Assembly: GCA_017399005.1 (NCBI GenBank) | Contig: JAFQEO010000033.1 | Location: 1 to 64,000, forward strand | Direction: 5' to 3' | DNA: 64,000 bases | Source of the DNA: Peptococcaceae bacterium | Lineage (GTDB): Bacteria; Bacillota; Peptococcia; Peptococcales; Peptococcaceae | In this document: in pieces, positions 52,033 to 63,404 of the stretch | How positions within the stretch are numbered: position 1 is the first letter of the stretch | How the letters are laid out: each line of letters starts with the position of its first letter | Made by a program: the position numbers and the translations under genes | Notes under the pieces: model-generated | What the model was told of the DNA's origin: nothing | Database searches by the model: none | What the model saw: only the letters and a program-made list of their open reading frames with translations

Positions 52033-52626
52033 ATGGAACTGAATTTTACAAGGGAGCAGGCGCTGGAGCTGCTGAAAAAATATAACAAAGAGCCGTTTCA
52101 TCTGGAACATGCATATACTCTGGAAGGGGTAATGGGCTGGTATGCGCGTGAGCTGGGTTATGGCGACGAGGAAGCGTTCTGGCGTATGGCAGGGCTTTTG
52201 CATGATATCGATTTTGAAGTGTATCCGGATGAACACTGCAAAAAAGCGCCGGAACTGCTGCAGGAACTGAATGCCAGTGATGCGCTGGTGCATGCGGTTT
52301 GCAGTCATGCGTACGGTATCTGCAGTGATGTGGAACCGGTTCATCAGATGGAAAAAGTGCTGTTTGCAGTGGATGAACTGACTGGTTTAATTGGTGCCGG
52401 TGTGCTGATGCGTCCGTCTAAAACGGTAATGGATATGGAAGCAGACAGTGTAAAACGCAAATTTAAAGACAAACATTTTGCTGCAGGCTGTTCCCGTGAT
52501 ATTATTCGCACCGGTGCAGAGCGTCTGGGCTGGGAGTTAAATGACCTGTTTGCAAAAACGATTTTAGCAATGCGTGACTGTGAAGCCAGCGTGCGTGAAC
52601 AGATGGCTGCGCTGAAAGGTGAATAA
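52033..52626 (+). CDS. HD-domain hydrolase-like protein
   Basis: A 197-residue HD-superfamily protein. The metal-binding motifs are FHLEHAYTLEGVMGWYA (first His), GLLHDIDFEVYP (the His-Asp pair) and HAVCSHAYGI, with a later Asp in VLFAVDELTGLIGA. These proteins are usually phosphohydrolases acting on nucleotides or cyclic dinucleotides. The substrate is not known for this subgroup. GGAGG precedes the ATG at nine bases. Monocistronic with its own terminator. Codon use is back to the core style. Confidence 0.88.
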   Translation: MELNFTREQALELLKKYNKEPFHLEHAYTLEGVMGWYARELGYGDEEAFWRMAGLLHDIDFEVYPDEHCKKAPELLQELNASDALVHAVCSHAYGICSDVEPVHQMEKVLFAVDELTGLIGAGVLMRPSKTVMDMEADSVKRKFKDKHFAAGCSRDIIRTGAERLGWELNDLFAKTILAMRDCEASVREQMAALKGE

Positions 52627-52641
52627 GAATAAAATTCTGAG

Positions 52642-52673
52642 AGGCTGTTTCTGAAAAGAAGCAGTCTTTTTTG
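52642..52673 (+). terminator. Intrinsic terminator of the HD gene
   Basis: AGGCTGTTTC (52642-52651) pairs with GAAGCAGTCT (52658-52667), including two G-U pairs, then TTTTT. Confidence 0.85.
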
Positions 52674-52736
52674 TGTGAAAAGACGCAGCAATTCGGCAAA
52701 ATGTATGATTTTATCTGGCGAGAAAACCGGCAGATA

Positions 52737-52745
52737 TGGTATAAT
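52737..52745 (+). promoter_or_regulatory. Extended -10 promoter of the priA operon
   Basis: TGGTATAAT (52737-52745) is an extended -10 element about 36 bases before the priA start. No good -35 is seen. Confidence 0.55.
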
Positions 52746-52780
52746 ATAATATCTATGCACTAATAGAAAGGGGGATGTAC

Positions 52781-55228
<2,448 letters not shown>

Positions 55229-55252
55229 TATAAGCAGGAGGAGAAGAACAAG

Positions 55253-55717
55253 ATGGCTATTTATAATATTGTAACAAAAGAAGATAAATTATTACGGAAA
55301 AAATCTCAGGTAGTACCGGAAATTACACCAAATGTTATTAAACTGTTAGACCGTATGCAGGAAACCATGTATGCGGCAAACGGTGTTGGTCTGGCTGCAC
55401 CGCAGGTTGGCATTCTGAAACGGGTTGTGGTAATCGATATCGGCGAAGATGGCCCGGGCGCATTACGTTTAATCAATCCGGAAATTCTGGAACGCTCCGG
55501 CTGGCAGAACGGGCCGGAAGGCTGTCTGAGCTGCCCAGGGATGTATGGCGATGTAAAACGCAGCCAGTATGTAAAAGTAAAAGCACTGAACGAACAGGGT
55601 GAAGAAATTATTATTGAGGCAGAAGATTTTCTGGCAAGAGCATTACAGCATGAAATCGATCATCTGGAAGGCATTCTGTTTATCGACACTGCTACCAATA
55701 TCGAGTACGAGAAATAG
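55253..55717 (+). CDS. def: Peptide deformylase
   Basis: Removes the formyl group from the N-terminal methionine of new proteins. The 154-residue metalloenzyme has all three motifs: [18 protein letters not shown] (metal-binding cysteine) and QHEIDHLEG (two histidines and the catalytic glutamate). CAGGAGGAGAAG precedes the ATG. fmt, encoding the opposite activity, begins 12 bases after its stop. Confidence 0.98.
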   Translation: MAIYNIVTKEDKLLRKKSQVVPEITPNVIKLLDRMQETMYAANGVGLAAPQVGILKRVVVIDIGEDGPGALRLINPEILERSGWQNGPEGCLSCPGMYGDVKRSQYVKVKALNEQGEEIIIEAEDFLARALQHEIDHLEGILFIDTATNIEYEK

Positions 55718-55729
55718 GAGGTGGTTCCC

Positions 55730-56671
55730 GTGAGAATCGTATTTATGGGAACACCGGATTTTGCGGTGCAGTCGCTGAATGCACTGGTGGAGGCAGGCCA
55801 TGATGTGGCTGCGGTTATCACCCAGCCCGACCGTCCAAAAGGCCGAGGCAACAAACTGGCTTTTCCGGAAGTAAAAATCAGAGCGCTGGAACTGAATCTG
55901 CCGGTTCATCAGCCGGCCAGTGTAAAAGACGAAGCATTTCTGGAGCTGCTGCAGGGTTATCAGCCCGATGTAATTGTGGTTGTGGCATATGGCCGCATTC
56001 TGCCGCAGGCGGTACTGGAACTGCCGGAGTATGGCTGTATTAATGTGCATGGTTCTCTGCTGCCTGCTTATCGCGGTGCGGCACCGATTCAGCGTGCTGT
56101 GCTGGATGGCTGCAAAGAGAGCGGTGTTACCATCATGCAGATGGACACCGGCATGGATACCGGCGATATGCTGCTGCAGGGCAGTCTGCCGATTACCGAT
56201 GAGGACAATACCGGCACCATGTTTGATAAGCTGGCTGTGCTGGGCGGCAGATTACTGGTGGAAACACTGGAAGGTTTGCAGCAGGGAACCATTCAGCCGC
56301 AGAAACAGAACGAGGCTGAAGCGACTCACGCTGCTCGTATTCTGAAAGAGGACGAAGTCATTGACTGGAACAGACCGGCGCAGACTATTTTCTGTCAGAT
56401 TCGCGGCCTGGCTCCGGCTCCGGGTGCTTATACCCTGTGGAACGACCAGCGTCTGAAAATCTGGAAGAGCCGTGTAAACAGCAAAGAAACCGGAAAAGCT
56501 CCGGGTACCGTGGTGGAAATCGGCAAAGACTATCTGATGGTACAGACCGGCGAAGGCTGTCTGGAAATTCTGGAGCTGCAGCCGGCAGGTAAAAAAGCAA
56601 TGCCTGCAAAAGCATTCTGCAACGGAACCGGTGTGGAAACAGGCGTGCAGTTTGGAGAAATTCATGGATAA
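55730..56671 (+). CDS. fmt: Methionyl-tRNA formyltransferase
   Basis: Formylates initiator Met-tRNA using 10-formyltetrahydrofolate. The 313 residues show the N-terminal RIVFMGTPDFAVQSLNAL, ITQPDRPKGRG, the catalytic INVHGSLLPAYRGAAPIQRA (Asn-His) and MQMDTGMDTGDML, then the C-terminal OB-like domain. The start is GTG 55730, with GGAGG eight bases upstream. A GTG three codons earlier lies within that site. Its end overlaps the DUF116 gene by eight bases. Confidence 0.97.
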   Translation: MRIVFMGTPDFAVQSLNALVEAGHDVAAVITQPDRPKGRGNKLAFPEVKIRALELNLPVHQPASVKDEAFLELLQGYQPDVIVVVAYGRILPQAVLELPEYGCINVHGSLLPAYRGAAPIQRAVLDGCKESGVTIMQMDTGMDTGDMLLQGSLPITDEDNTGTMFDKLAVLGGRLLVETLEGLQQGTIQPQKQNEAEATHAARILKEDEVIDWNRPAQTIFCQIRGLAPAPGAYTLWNDQRLKIWKSRVNSKETGKAPGTVVEIGKDYLMVQTGEGCLEILELQPAGKKAMPAKAFCNGTGVETGVQFGEIHG

Positions 56672-57422
56672 AGGCAAAAAACGATTATTTATTCTGCTGG
56701 GGATGGCCAGTCTGCTTGTGTATGGAGCAGTGTTTGGTGCAATCTGGTTTGTAATGACCAGTGCATCCCCGGCGGTGCGCCATATAGCAGTAACGGCACT
56801 GGCAGCAGGTTTTGTAATGCTGATGATTGCCATGGCTGCCGGGTTGGGCAGTCTGGTGTTAGGGCTGTTGTTCGGCAGCGGTGCGCTGTGGACACAGAAA
56901 CTGGGCCGTGGTGTTGTAGAGCTGTTTTATCCAATGGTGCTGCGGGTCGGGCAGTTTATAGGAATATCAAAAGAAGAAATTGAAGACTCCTATATTAAAA
57001 TTAATAACCAGATGACTGTGGCTGCCGGCAACAGATTCCGGCCGGAGGATGTTCTGGTGCTGGCACCGCACTGTCTGCAGAATACCGGCTGCCCGCATAA
57101 AATTACGATTGATGTACATAACTGTCATCGCTGCGGAAAATGCAGCATTGACGGTCTGCTGACCATTGCCGAAGACACCGGCGTTAATTTTGTAGTGGCC
57201 AGCGGCGGTACCTTTGCCCGCAAATTTGCAAAGGAATACAGTCCGAAAGCGATTGTGGCAATCGCCTGTGAGAGAGACCTGACCAGTGGTATCAAAGACA
57301 TGAATGTGCAGCAGATTCCCGTTGTGGGTGTGCTGAACGAGCGGCCAAACGGGCCGTGTCATAATACCAGTGTGCAGCTGTGCAAGGTGCGTCAGGCAAT
57401 TTCTTACTTTACAGAGGCGTGA
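56664..57422 (+). CDS. DUF116 cysteine-rich membrane protein
   Basis: 252 residues: two or three N-terminal membrane helices (about 8-28 and 40-75), then a cytoplasmic domain with clustered cysteines, CLQNTGCPHK and HNCHRCGKCSIDG, typical of DUF116. The pattern suggests a metal or iron-sulfur site. Function is not established, although the gene is regularly found between fmt and rsmB in anaerobes. The start is ATG 56664, inside the end of fmt, with GGAG upstream. An earlier ATG deep in fmt is rejected. Confidence 0.9.
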   Translation: MDKGKKRLFILLGMASLLVYGAVFGAIWFVMTSASPAVRHIAVTALAAGFVMLMIAMAAGLGSLVLGLLFGSGALWTQKLGRGVVELFYPMVLRVGQFIGISKEEIEDSYIKINNQMTVAAGNRFRPEDVLVLAPHCLQNTGCPHKITIDVHNCHRCGKCSIDGLLTIAEDTGVNFVVASGGTFARKFAKEYSPKAIVAIACERDLTSGIKDMNVQQIPVVGVLNERPNGPCHNTSVQLCKVRQAISYFTEA

Positions 57423-57441
57423 TATTTAGGAGGTTTTTATT

Positions 57442-58131
57442 ATGTTTTTTGGCTATTGGGATTTACTCCTGATTCCGGCGTTTTTAGTTACGCTTTATGC
57501 GCAGCAGAAGGTGAACAGCACCTATAAGCGCTATTCGCAGGTGCCGTCTAAACGGGGCTTTACCGGTGCCGATGTGGCTCGTTTTATTTTAAATCAGAAC
57601 GGCCTGCACGATGTACCGATTGAGGTAACCGGCGGTCATTTAAGCGACCACTATGATCCGCGCAGCCGTGTAGTGCGTCTGTCGCAGGATGTGTACTACG
57701 GTTCTTCTCTGGCATCTTTAGGTGTGGCAGCCCACGAGGTTGGCCATGCGGTACAGCACGATACCGGCTATCTGCCGCTGTATGTGCGCAATACCGTAAT
57801 TCCGGTTACGCAGTTTGGTTCTACTGCGGCAATTCCGCTGTTTATTCTGGGGATTGTTGTAAGCAGTGAAACTCTGATTGGTCTGGGCATTATGCTGTTC
57901 AGCGCTATCGTATTCTTCCAGATGGTAACTCTGCCGGTGGAATTTAACGCAAGCTCCCGCGCTCTGGCAACACTGGGCGGCGAAGGCTTTTTAGATGCGG
58001 AAGAATTAAAAGGCACTTCCAAAGTGCTGCAGGCAGCTGCATTAACCTATGTGGCAGCAGCTCTGATGTCAGTGATGGAATTACTGCGTCTGCTGCTGAT
58101 GTCCGGTATTCTGGGTGGCAGCGATGACTAA
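57442..58131 (+). CDS. Zinc metallopeptidase of the YugP family
   Basis: A 229-residue membrane protease of the Zn_peptidase_2 family. The zinc motif is AAHEVGHAVQH (HExxH) near residue 97, with the membrane helices before it (YWDLLLIPAFLVTLYA) and after it (QFGSTAAIPLFILGIVVSSE and LGIMLFSAIVFFQMVTLP). The conserved VEFNASSRAL follows. The physiological substrate is unknown. AGGAGG precedes the ATG. The stop overlaps rsmB by eight bases. Confidence 0.93.
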   Translation: MFFGYWDLLLIPAFLVTLYAQQKVNSTYKRYSQVPSKRGFTGADVARFILNQNGLHDVPIEVTGGHLSDHYDPRSRVVRLSQDVYYGSSLASLGVAAHEVGHAVQHDTGYLPLYVRNTVIPVTQFGSTAAIPLFILGIVVSSETLIGLGIMLFSAIVFFQMVTLPVEFNASSRALATLGGEGFLDAEELKGTSKVLQAAALTYVAAALMSVMELLRLLLMSGILGGSDD

Positions 58132-59479
58132 AAAACAGCCTGGAAGCCGTGAACTGGCATTGCAAATCTTATATCAGGTGAACGAGGAAGGGGCTTATGC
58201 TAATCTGGCTTTAGACAAAGCCCTTTTTCCATGCACCTGGCTGGACCCTCGCGACAGAGGGCTGATTACCGAAATCGTGTACGGTTCGGTAAAAAACAGA
58301 GGGAAACTGGATTATGTGTTAAATCAGTTTGCCAGCACAAAAGTAAAGAAAATGGATAAATGGACCCGCAATATTCTGCGGATGTCGCTGTATCAGATTT
58401 TATTTTTAGACAAGGTGCCCGATTCTGCAGCCGTTAATGAGGCTGTAAAACTGGCAAAACATTACGGCCATGTGGACAAGTTTGTCAATGCGGTGCTGCG
58501 CAACATTCTGCGCGGCATGGATACCATCCAGTGGCCGGATAAAACAAAAGACCCGGTACAGTATCTGATGGTGGAATACTCCTTTCCGCAGTGGATGGTG
58601 GAACGGTTTATCCGCCAGTACGGCGTGGAAGATGCTGAAAAACTCTGTGCCTGGTATAATCAGCCGGCGGCTATGTGGATTCGCACCAATACGTTAAAGA
58701 CAACCCGTGCAGAATTAAAACAGCTGCTGGAGGCAGAAGGACTCACGGTTACCGAGAGCCGCCACACACCGGAAGGGCTGAAAATTGAAAATGCAGTGAA
58801 CCTGCATCAGCTGAAAGCCTTTCGGCAGGGGCTGTTTACCGTGCAGGACGAAAGCTCTATGCTGGTGGCGCTGGCAGCCGAACCGATGCCGGGGCAGCGT
58901 GTGCTGGATGTATGCAGTGCACCTGGCGGCAAAGCCACTCATATGGCGCAGCTGATGAAAAACACAGGCACTATCTATGCCTGTGATATCCACCAGCACC
59001 GTTTAGATTTGATTGCCGAAAACTGCAAACGTCTGGGTATCAGCAATGTGGAGCTGGTTCAGCAGGACGGCACAAAGCTGACAAAACGCTGGCAGGAGCC
59101 ATTTGATGTGATACTGTGTGATGTGCCATGCTCCGGGCTGGGGGTATTAGGCCGCAGAGCCGATGCCCGCTGGGCAAAAGAATCAGAAGATATTGAAGGG
59201 CTCTGCAGAATCCAGAAAAAAATTCTGGAAGAGGCTGCACAGCTGGTAGTGCCGGGCGGTACACTGATTTACAGTACCTGTACCATTGCGCCGGAGGAAA
59301 ATCAGCAGATGGTAGAGCAGTTCCTGAAAGAACACCCGGAATATGAACTGGATGAAACTCTGATTGACTGCTGGCTCGATATGGATAAAGAAGAGGCCGG
59401 ATATGTACAGTTCCTGCCTTTTGTGGATGATATGGATGGATTCTTCATCGCACGGATGATGCGCAGGGAGGAAGCATAA
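58124..59479 (+). CDS. rsmB: 16S rRNA (cytosine-967-C5)-methyltransferase RsmB
   Basis: A SAM-dependent methyltransferase for C967 of 16S rRNA. Of its 451 residues, the first 140 form a NusB-like RNA-binding domain (SRELALQILYQVNEEGAY, AVNEAVKLAKHYG). The catalytic part has VLDVCSAPGGKATHMAQLM, YACDIHQHRLD, CDVPCSGLGVLGRR (one catalytic cysteine) and YSTCTIAPEENQQMV (the other). The start is taken as ATG 58124, overlapping the YugP gene. A GTG three codons earlier is within the likely ribosome binding site. Followed directly by rlmN. Confidence 0.96.
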   Translation: MTKKQPGSRELALQILYQVNEEGAYANLALDKALFPCTWLDPRDRGLITEIVYGSVKNRGKLDYVLNQFASTKVKKMDKWTRNILRMSLYQILFLDKVPDSAAVNEAVKLAKHYGHVDKFVNAVLRNILRGMDTIQWPDKTKDPVQYLMVEYSFPQWMVERFIRQYGVEDAEKLCAWYNQPAAMWIRTNTLKTTRAELKQLLEAEGLTVTESRHTPEGLKIENAVNLHQLKAFRQGLFTVQDESSMLVALAAEPMPGQRVLDVCSAPGGKATHMAQLMKNTGTIYACDIHQHRLDLIAENCKRLGISNVELVQQDGTKLTKRWQEPFDVILCDVPCSGLGVLGRRADARWAKESEDIEGLCRIQKKILEEAAQLVVPGGTLIYSTCTIAPEENQQMVEQFLKEHPEYELDETLIDCWLDMDKEEAGYVQFLPFVDDMDGFFIARMMRREEA

Positions 59480-60543
59480 TGGAGAAACAGGATTTACGAA
59501 GCCTGCATCTGGACGAAATGACAGCCCTGTTAAAAGAGCTTGGGCAGCCGGCATTTCGTGCAAAACAGCTTTTCAGCTGGATTCACGAAAAACAGGTGCG
59601 TGAAATCAGCCAGATGCACAATCTGGGAAAAAATCTGCTGGAACAGCTGGAACAACACTGCACCATTACCTCCATGCGCCTGGAGCGCAAACAGGTATCC
59701 AGTGACGGTACCGAGAAATTCTTATTTCAGCTGGATGATGGAAACTATATTGAATGTGTGCTGATGCGCTATCGCGGTGACATGAGCAAACAGCGCAACA
59801 CACTGTGCATTTCCAGCCAGGTAGGCTGTGCCATGGGCTGTACCTTCTGCGCTACCGGGCAGGGTGGCTTTGTGCGCAATCTGACCACCGGCGAAATTTT
59901 AAGCCAGGTGTATGAGGTAAACCATCTGCTGCAGGAGGAAGGCGACAGCCTGCCTGTGGGCAATGTGGTATTCATGGGTATGGGGGAACCGCTGCATAAC
60001 CTGAACAATGTGCGCAAAACCATCAGTCTGCTGAACGACCCGCAGGGTCAGCAGATTGGCATTCGCCGCATGACGGTATCCACCTGCGGTGTGGTGCCCA
60101 AAATGCATGAACTGGCCGATGAAAAACTGGATATTGTGCTGGCTGTATCGCTGCATGCGCCAAACGATGAACAGCGCTCCAGCGTGATGCCGGTGAACAA
60201 TTCCTGGCCGCTGGCAAAACTGATGGAAGCCTGCCGCTATTATCAGAAGCAGACCAAAAACCGCATTACATTTGAATATGCGCTGATTGCCGGTTTTAAC
60301 GACCAGCCGGAACATGTGCAGCAGCTGAAACATCTGCTGAAAAATCTGGACTGCCATCTGAACATCATTCCGGTAAATCCGGTGGCAAATACAGCACAAT
60401 TCAGCCGACCAGATAAAAAACAGGTTGCAGCTTTTGTAAAAGCATTGCAGCAGGCCGGATTAAAAGCCAGCGTTCGTGAAGAAAAAGGCACCGACATCGA
60501 CGGAGCCTGCGGACAGCTGCGCGGCAAAATGCTGAAAAAATAA
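59479..60543 (+). CDS. rlmN: Dual-specificity 23S rRNA/tRNA (adenine-C2)-methyltransferase RlmN
   Basis: A radical-SAM enzyme that methylates C2 of A2503 in 23S rRNA and A37 in some tRNAs. The 354 residues include the N-terminal FRAKQLFSWIHEKQVREI, the cluster motif CAMGCTFCATGQGGF (CxxxCxxC, about residue 117-124), VFMGMGEPLHN, RRMTVSTCGVVP and the C-terminal DIDGACGQLRGK with the second catalytic cysteine. It overlaps rsmB by one base (TAATG). Last gene of the priA-to-rlmN operon. Confidence 0.98.
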   Translation: MEKQDLRSLHLDEMTALLKELGQPAFRAKQLFSWIHEKQVREISQMHNLGKNLLEQLEQHCTITSMRLERKQVSSDGTEKFLFQLDDGNYIECVLMRYRGDMSKQRNTLCISSQVGCAMGCTFCATGQGGFVRNLTTGEILSQVYEVNHLLQEEGDSLPVGNVVFMGMGEPLHNLNNVRKTISLLNDPQGQQIGIRRMTVSTCGVVPKMHELADEKLDIVLAVSLHAPNDEQRSSVMPVNNSWPLAKLMEACRYYQKQTKNRITFEYALIAGFNDQPEHVQQLKHLLKNLDCHLNIIPVNPVANTAQFSRPDKKQVAAFVKALQQAGLKASVREEKGTDIDGACGQLRGKMLKK

Positions 60544-60566
60544 TCTGCAAAATATAATATTTATCG

Positions 60567-60617
60567 AAAGCACAGATTATCTCTGCAAAAGAGCCGAGAA
60601 AATCCGTGCTTTTTTAT
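60567..60617 (+). terminator. Intrinsic terminator of the priA-rlmN operon
   Basis: AAAGCAC-A-GATT (60567-60578) pairs with AATC-C-GTGCTTT (60601-60612), then TTTTATT. Confidence 0.8.
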
Positions 60618-60634
60618 TTGCAATAATATCATCA

Positions 60635-60810
60635 TACAGAGAAGGGCATGCCTTTGTCGCTGGCCGCCTTCCGACTATAGATGGACACGATTTCGTCTGT
60701 CATATGTGCAACGGACAGCACTTGTGCTGTTCCGGAAGCACAGGACAGGCGAAAGGCAGTGTCCAGGTATGGAGGGAAAGGACAAAAGACAAAGCCATCC
60801 CTTCTCTGTA
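60635..60810. ncRNA. ssrS: Rod-shaped structured RNA candidate, 6S RNA-like
   Basis: The 176-base segment folds back on itself over its whole length. The closing stem is 12 perfect bp (60635-60646 with 60799-60810), then ATG/CAT and CTTTGTC/GACAAAG. An internal bubble follows (60659-60666 and 60777-60787). Then come CCTTCC/GGAGGG, GGACAC/GTGTCC, a stem of about 11 bp at 60691-60701 with 60744-60754, and the terminal hairpin ACAGCAC/GTGCTGT. Length and shape fit 6S RNA, the regulator of RNA polymerase. Strand is undecided: the reverse strand has a better -10 (TATATA at 60820-60815). Neither side ends in a U tract. Confidence 0.4.
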
Positions 60811-60903
60811 AACATATATACGAAAAAATCATGACATGAACAGAATTATAAATATTTTTGCAAAAAAATTCAGGAAAACTATAGATTTCAGGGGCGAATA
60901 TAG

Positions 60904-60909
60904 TATAAT
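60904..60909 (+). promoter_or_regulatory. Probable -10 element of potABC
   Basis: TATAAT at 60904-60909 is about 79 bases before potA. No convincing -35 is seen. The rest of 60811-60987 is AT-rich and holds nothing else recognised. Confidence 0.5.
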
Positions 60910-60987
60910 TATCTTAATTTATCATGGGGGTTTCTGTTCCAGACAGCACCCGGATAAAAATCTGCCATAAGGAATGGGGAGGAGACA

Positions 60988-62562
60988 ATGAAGAAGCTGA
61001 TTCAATTTAAAAACATCGTAAAAGAATTCGATGGGAATCTGGTTTTAAAAGGAATTAATTTAGACATTTACGAAAACGAGTTCGTAACACTGCTGGGTCC
61101 AAGCGGCTGCGGGAAAACAACCCTGCTGCGTATACTGGGTGGCTTCCTGACGCCCGACAAAGGTCAGGTTATGTTTGACGGCGTGGATATCTGTGAACTG
61201 CCGCCATATAAACGGGAAATCAATACGGTATTCCAGAAGTATGCCCTGTTTCCTCACATGAATGTATATGATAATGTAGCTTTTGGTTTGAAAATTAAAA
61301 AAGAACCGAAAGATGTAATAGAACAGAAAGTTAAGCGTATGCTGAAACTGGTTGGTCTGGAAGACTTCGGCCCTCGCCGTGTCAACGAAATGTCCGGCGG
61401 GCAGCAGCAGCGTGTGGCCATTGCCCGCGCACTGGTAAATGAGCCGTCGGTACTGCTGCTGGACGAACCGCTGGGGGCGCTTGACTTAAAGCTGCGTAAA
61501 GAAATGCAGCATGAACTGAAAAAAATTCAGCAGGAGGTTGGCATTACCTTCGTGTTTGTTACACACGACCAGGAGGAAGCGCTGACCATGTCCGATAAAA
61601 TTGTTGTTATGAAAGAGGGTACCATTCAGCAGATTGGTTCCCCGACCGACATCTACAACGAACCGGCCAACGAATTTGTTGCACGCTTTATCGGTGAAAG
61701 TAACATCATTGACGGCATTATGATTCAGGACAAGGAAGTTATGTTTGAAGACAAAAAATTTGCCTGCCTGGATGCCGGCTTTGCGCCAAATGAAAAAGTT
61801 GACGTGGTAATCCGTCCGGAAGACCTGGATATCGTTCCAAAAGACCAGGGGAAACTGAAAGGTGTTGTCAAATCAGTACTGTTCAAAGGGGTACACTACG
61901 AAACCATCGTGGAAACCCGCTCCGGTACCAGTATTACAGTAACTATGCACGTGTCTGAGGACAAGCCTGTGGTGAATACCGAGGCAAAAGAAAAAATGAG
62001 CGCCAACGACTTTTATCTGGATTTAGAGGATATTGCCGAACTGACTGAGGCAGATATCATTGCCCGTGCCGATGCGCAGGCGTGGGATTCGGAAAGCGAA
62101 GACTGGATTTCCATCAACAAGGTGGAATACGAAATCGAGCCGAAAATCGGCACATATCCGGTAACCTTCTCTACAAAAGCTGGGACCATGGTGTCGGCGC
62201 ATATGTTTGTGCGTGAAGCAAACCGTATTGCCAGCAAAGAATATGAAGAAGAAATCTATGCAGTGAACTTCTTCAAAAAAGTAGACGAAATCAAAGAAAG
62301 TATGGCACTGGATACCGACCTGAAAACCTGGGCCAATGCATCCGCATGGAGCCTGGAGGACGGTGTTATGGTAGAAATTACCGACGTGGTTTATGATTTC
62401 GACCCGGAAAACATTGTGCCTGGCGACTATCAGGTAACCTTTAAGACAGAAGGTTATGAATATATGATTGATACAACAGATAAACATGAAGTGGGTGAAG
62501 AAGTAGGGCTGCTGTTTGGCCCTGAAGATATCCACATCATGTCGCGGAAGGGGAGTTACTGA
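60988..62562 (+). CDS. potA: Spermidine/putrescine ABC transporter ATPase PotA with two-repeat insertion
   Basis: ATPase of the polyamine importer. The ABC core (about 1-240) is standard: Walker [10 protein letters not shown] (37-45), [10 protein letters not shown], signature MSGGQQQR (135-142), Walker [12 protein letters not shown] (157-167). The C-terminal TOBE region starts normally ([13 protein letters not shown], 271-283) and ends normally ([15 protein letters not shown], 504-518). Between them lie about 165 extra residues with two repeats (about 338-410 and 423-493), each with a LTEADI-type helix, AxAW and YPVTF or YQVTF strands, like bacterial Ig-type surface modules. Total length is 524 against about 350-380 in typical PotA. 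AATGGGGAGG precedes the ATG. Confidence 0.93.
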   Translation: MKKLIQFKNIVKEFDGNLVLKGINLDIYENEFVTLLGPSGCGKTTLLRILGGFLTPDKGQVMFDGVDICELPPYKREINTVFQKYALFPHMNVYDNVAFGLKIKKEPKDVIEQKVKRMLKLVGLEDFGPRRVNEMSGGQQQRVAIARALVNEPSVLLLDEPLGALDLKLRKEMQHELKKIQQEVGITFVFVTHDQEEALTMSDKIVVMKEGTIQQIGSPTDIYNEPANEFVARFIGESNIIDGIMIQDKEVMFEDKKFACLDAGFAPNEKVDVVIRPEDLDIVPKDQGKLKGVVKSVLFKGVHYETIVETRSGTSITVTMHVSEDKPVVNTEAKEKMSANDFYLDLEDIAELTEADIIARADAQAWDSESEDWISINKVEYEIEPKIGTYPVTFSTKAGTMVSAHMFVREANRIASKEYEEEIYAVNFFKKVDEIKESMALDTDLKTWANASAWSLEDGVMVEITDVVYDFDPENIVPGDYQVTFKTEGYEYMIDTTDKHEVGEEVGLLFGPEDIHIMSRKGSY

Positions 62563-62564
62563 TT

Positions 62565-63401
62565 ATGAAACAGTTCCGCCGTATGGCCTACCCTTACATC
62601 GCCTGGAGTATTGTCATGATTATCCTGCCGATGCTGCTGATTGTGATGTATGCATTCACTCAGAAAGGCAACGATGTATTAACCTTTAAAGTAACACTGG
62701 ACAACTTTTTCCGCTTCTTCAGCGACCCGATTTTTATGGACGTGCTGAAACGCTCCATGTGGGTGGCTGTGCTTACCACCGTGCTGTGCCTGCTGCTGGG
62801 ATATCCGGTAGCCTATATTATTGCACAGTCCAGCGGGCGTAAAAAAGTGATGCTGGTGCTGCTGATTACCATTCCAATGTGGATTAACATGCTGGTGCGC
62901 ACCTATGCATGGGTGGGCATCCTGCAGGATAAAGGGCTGATTAACACCATTCTGGGGTTCTTTGGCATCGGGCCAATCAGCCTGATTTACACCGACTTTG
63001 CCGTAGTGCTGGGTATGGTGTACAACTTTATTCCGTTTATGATTCTGCAGATTTACACCGCGCTGAGCAAACTGGATAAAAGCTATCTGGAAGCTGCCAG
63101 CGATTTAGGTGCCAATAAAGTGCAGTCCTTCCTGAATGTAACCCTGCCGCTGTCGCTGCCGGGTGTTATCAGCGGTATTACGCTGGTATTCCTGCCTGCG
63201 GTATCCAGCTTCTTTATTCCAAAAATGCTGGGCGGCGGCCAGTACGTATTAATCGGTAACGTTATCGAATCCCAGTTCCTGACTTCCGGCAACTGGAACT
63301 TCGGTAGTGCTATCTCGCTGATTATGGCGGTTATCATTCTGATTTCCATGTACATTACCAAAAAACTGGACAAAACCGGTTTGAATGAAGGGGGGAAATA
63401 G
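62565..63401 (+). CDS. potB: Spermidine/putrescine ABC transporter permease PotB
   Basis: A 278-residue membrane permease with six helices, beginning RRMAYPYIAWSIVMIILPML. The coupling motif YLEAASDLGANKVQSFLNVT, followed by LPLSLPG, contacts PotA. PAVSSFFIPKMLGGG is typical of PotB. GGAAGGGGAG upstream of the ATG lies within the last potA codons, and the gap to potA is two bases. It works with PotC to form the channel. Confidence 0.95.
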   Translation: MKQFRRMAYPYIAWSIVMIILPMLLIVMYAFTQKGNDVLTFKVTLDNFFRFFSDPIFMDVLKRSMWVAVLTTVLCLLLGYPVAYIIAQSSGRKKVMLVLLITIPMWINMLVRTYAWVGILQDKGLINTILGFFGIGPISLIYTDFAVVLGMVYNFIPFMILQIYTALSKLDKSYLEAASDLGANKVQSFLNVTLPLSLPGVISGITLVFLPAVSSFFIPKMLGGGQYVLIGNVIESQFLTSGNWNFGSAISLIMAVIILISMYITKKLDKTGLNEGGK

Positions 63402-63404
63402 CAG

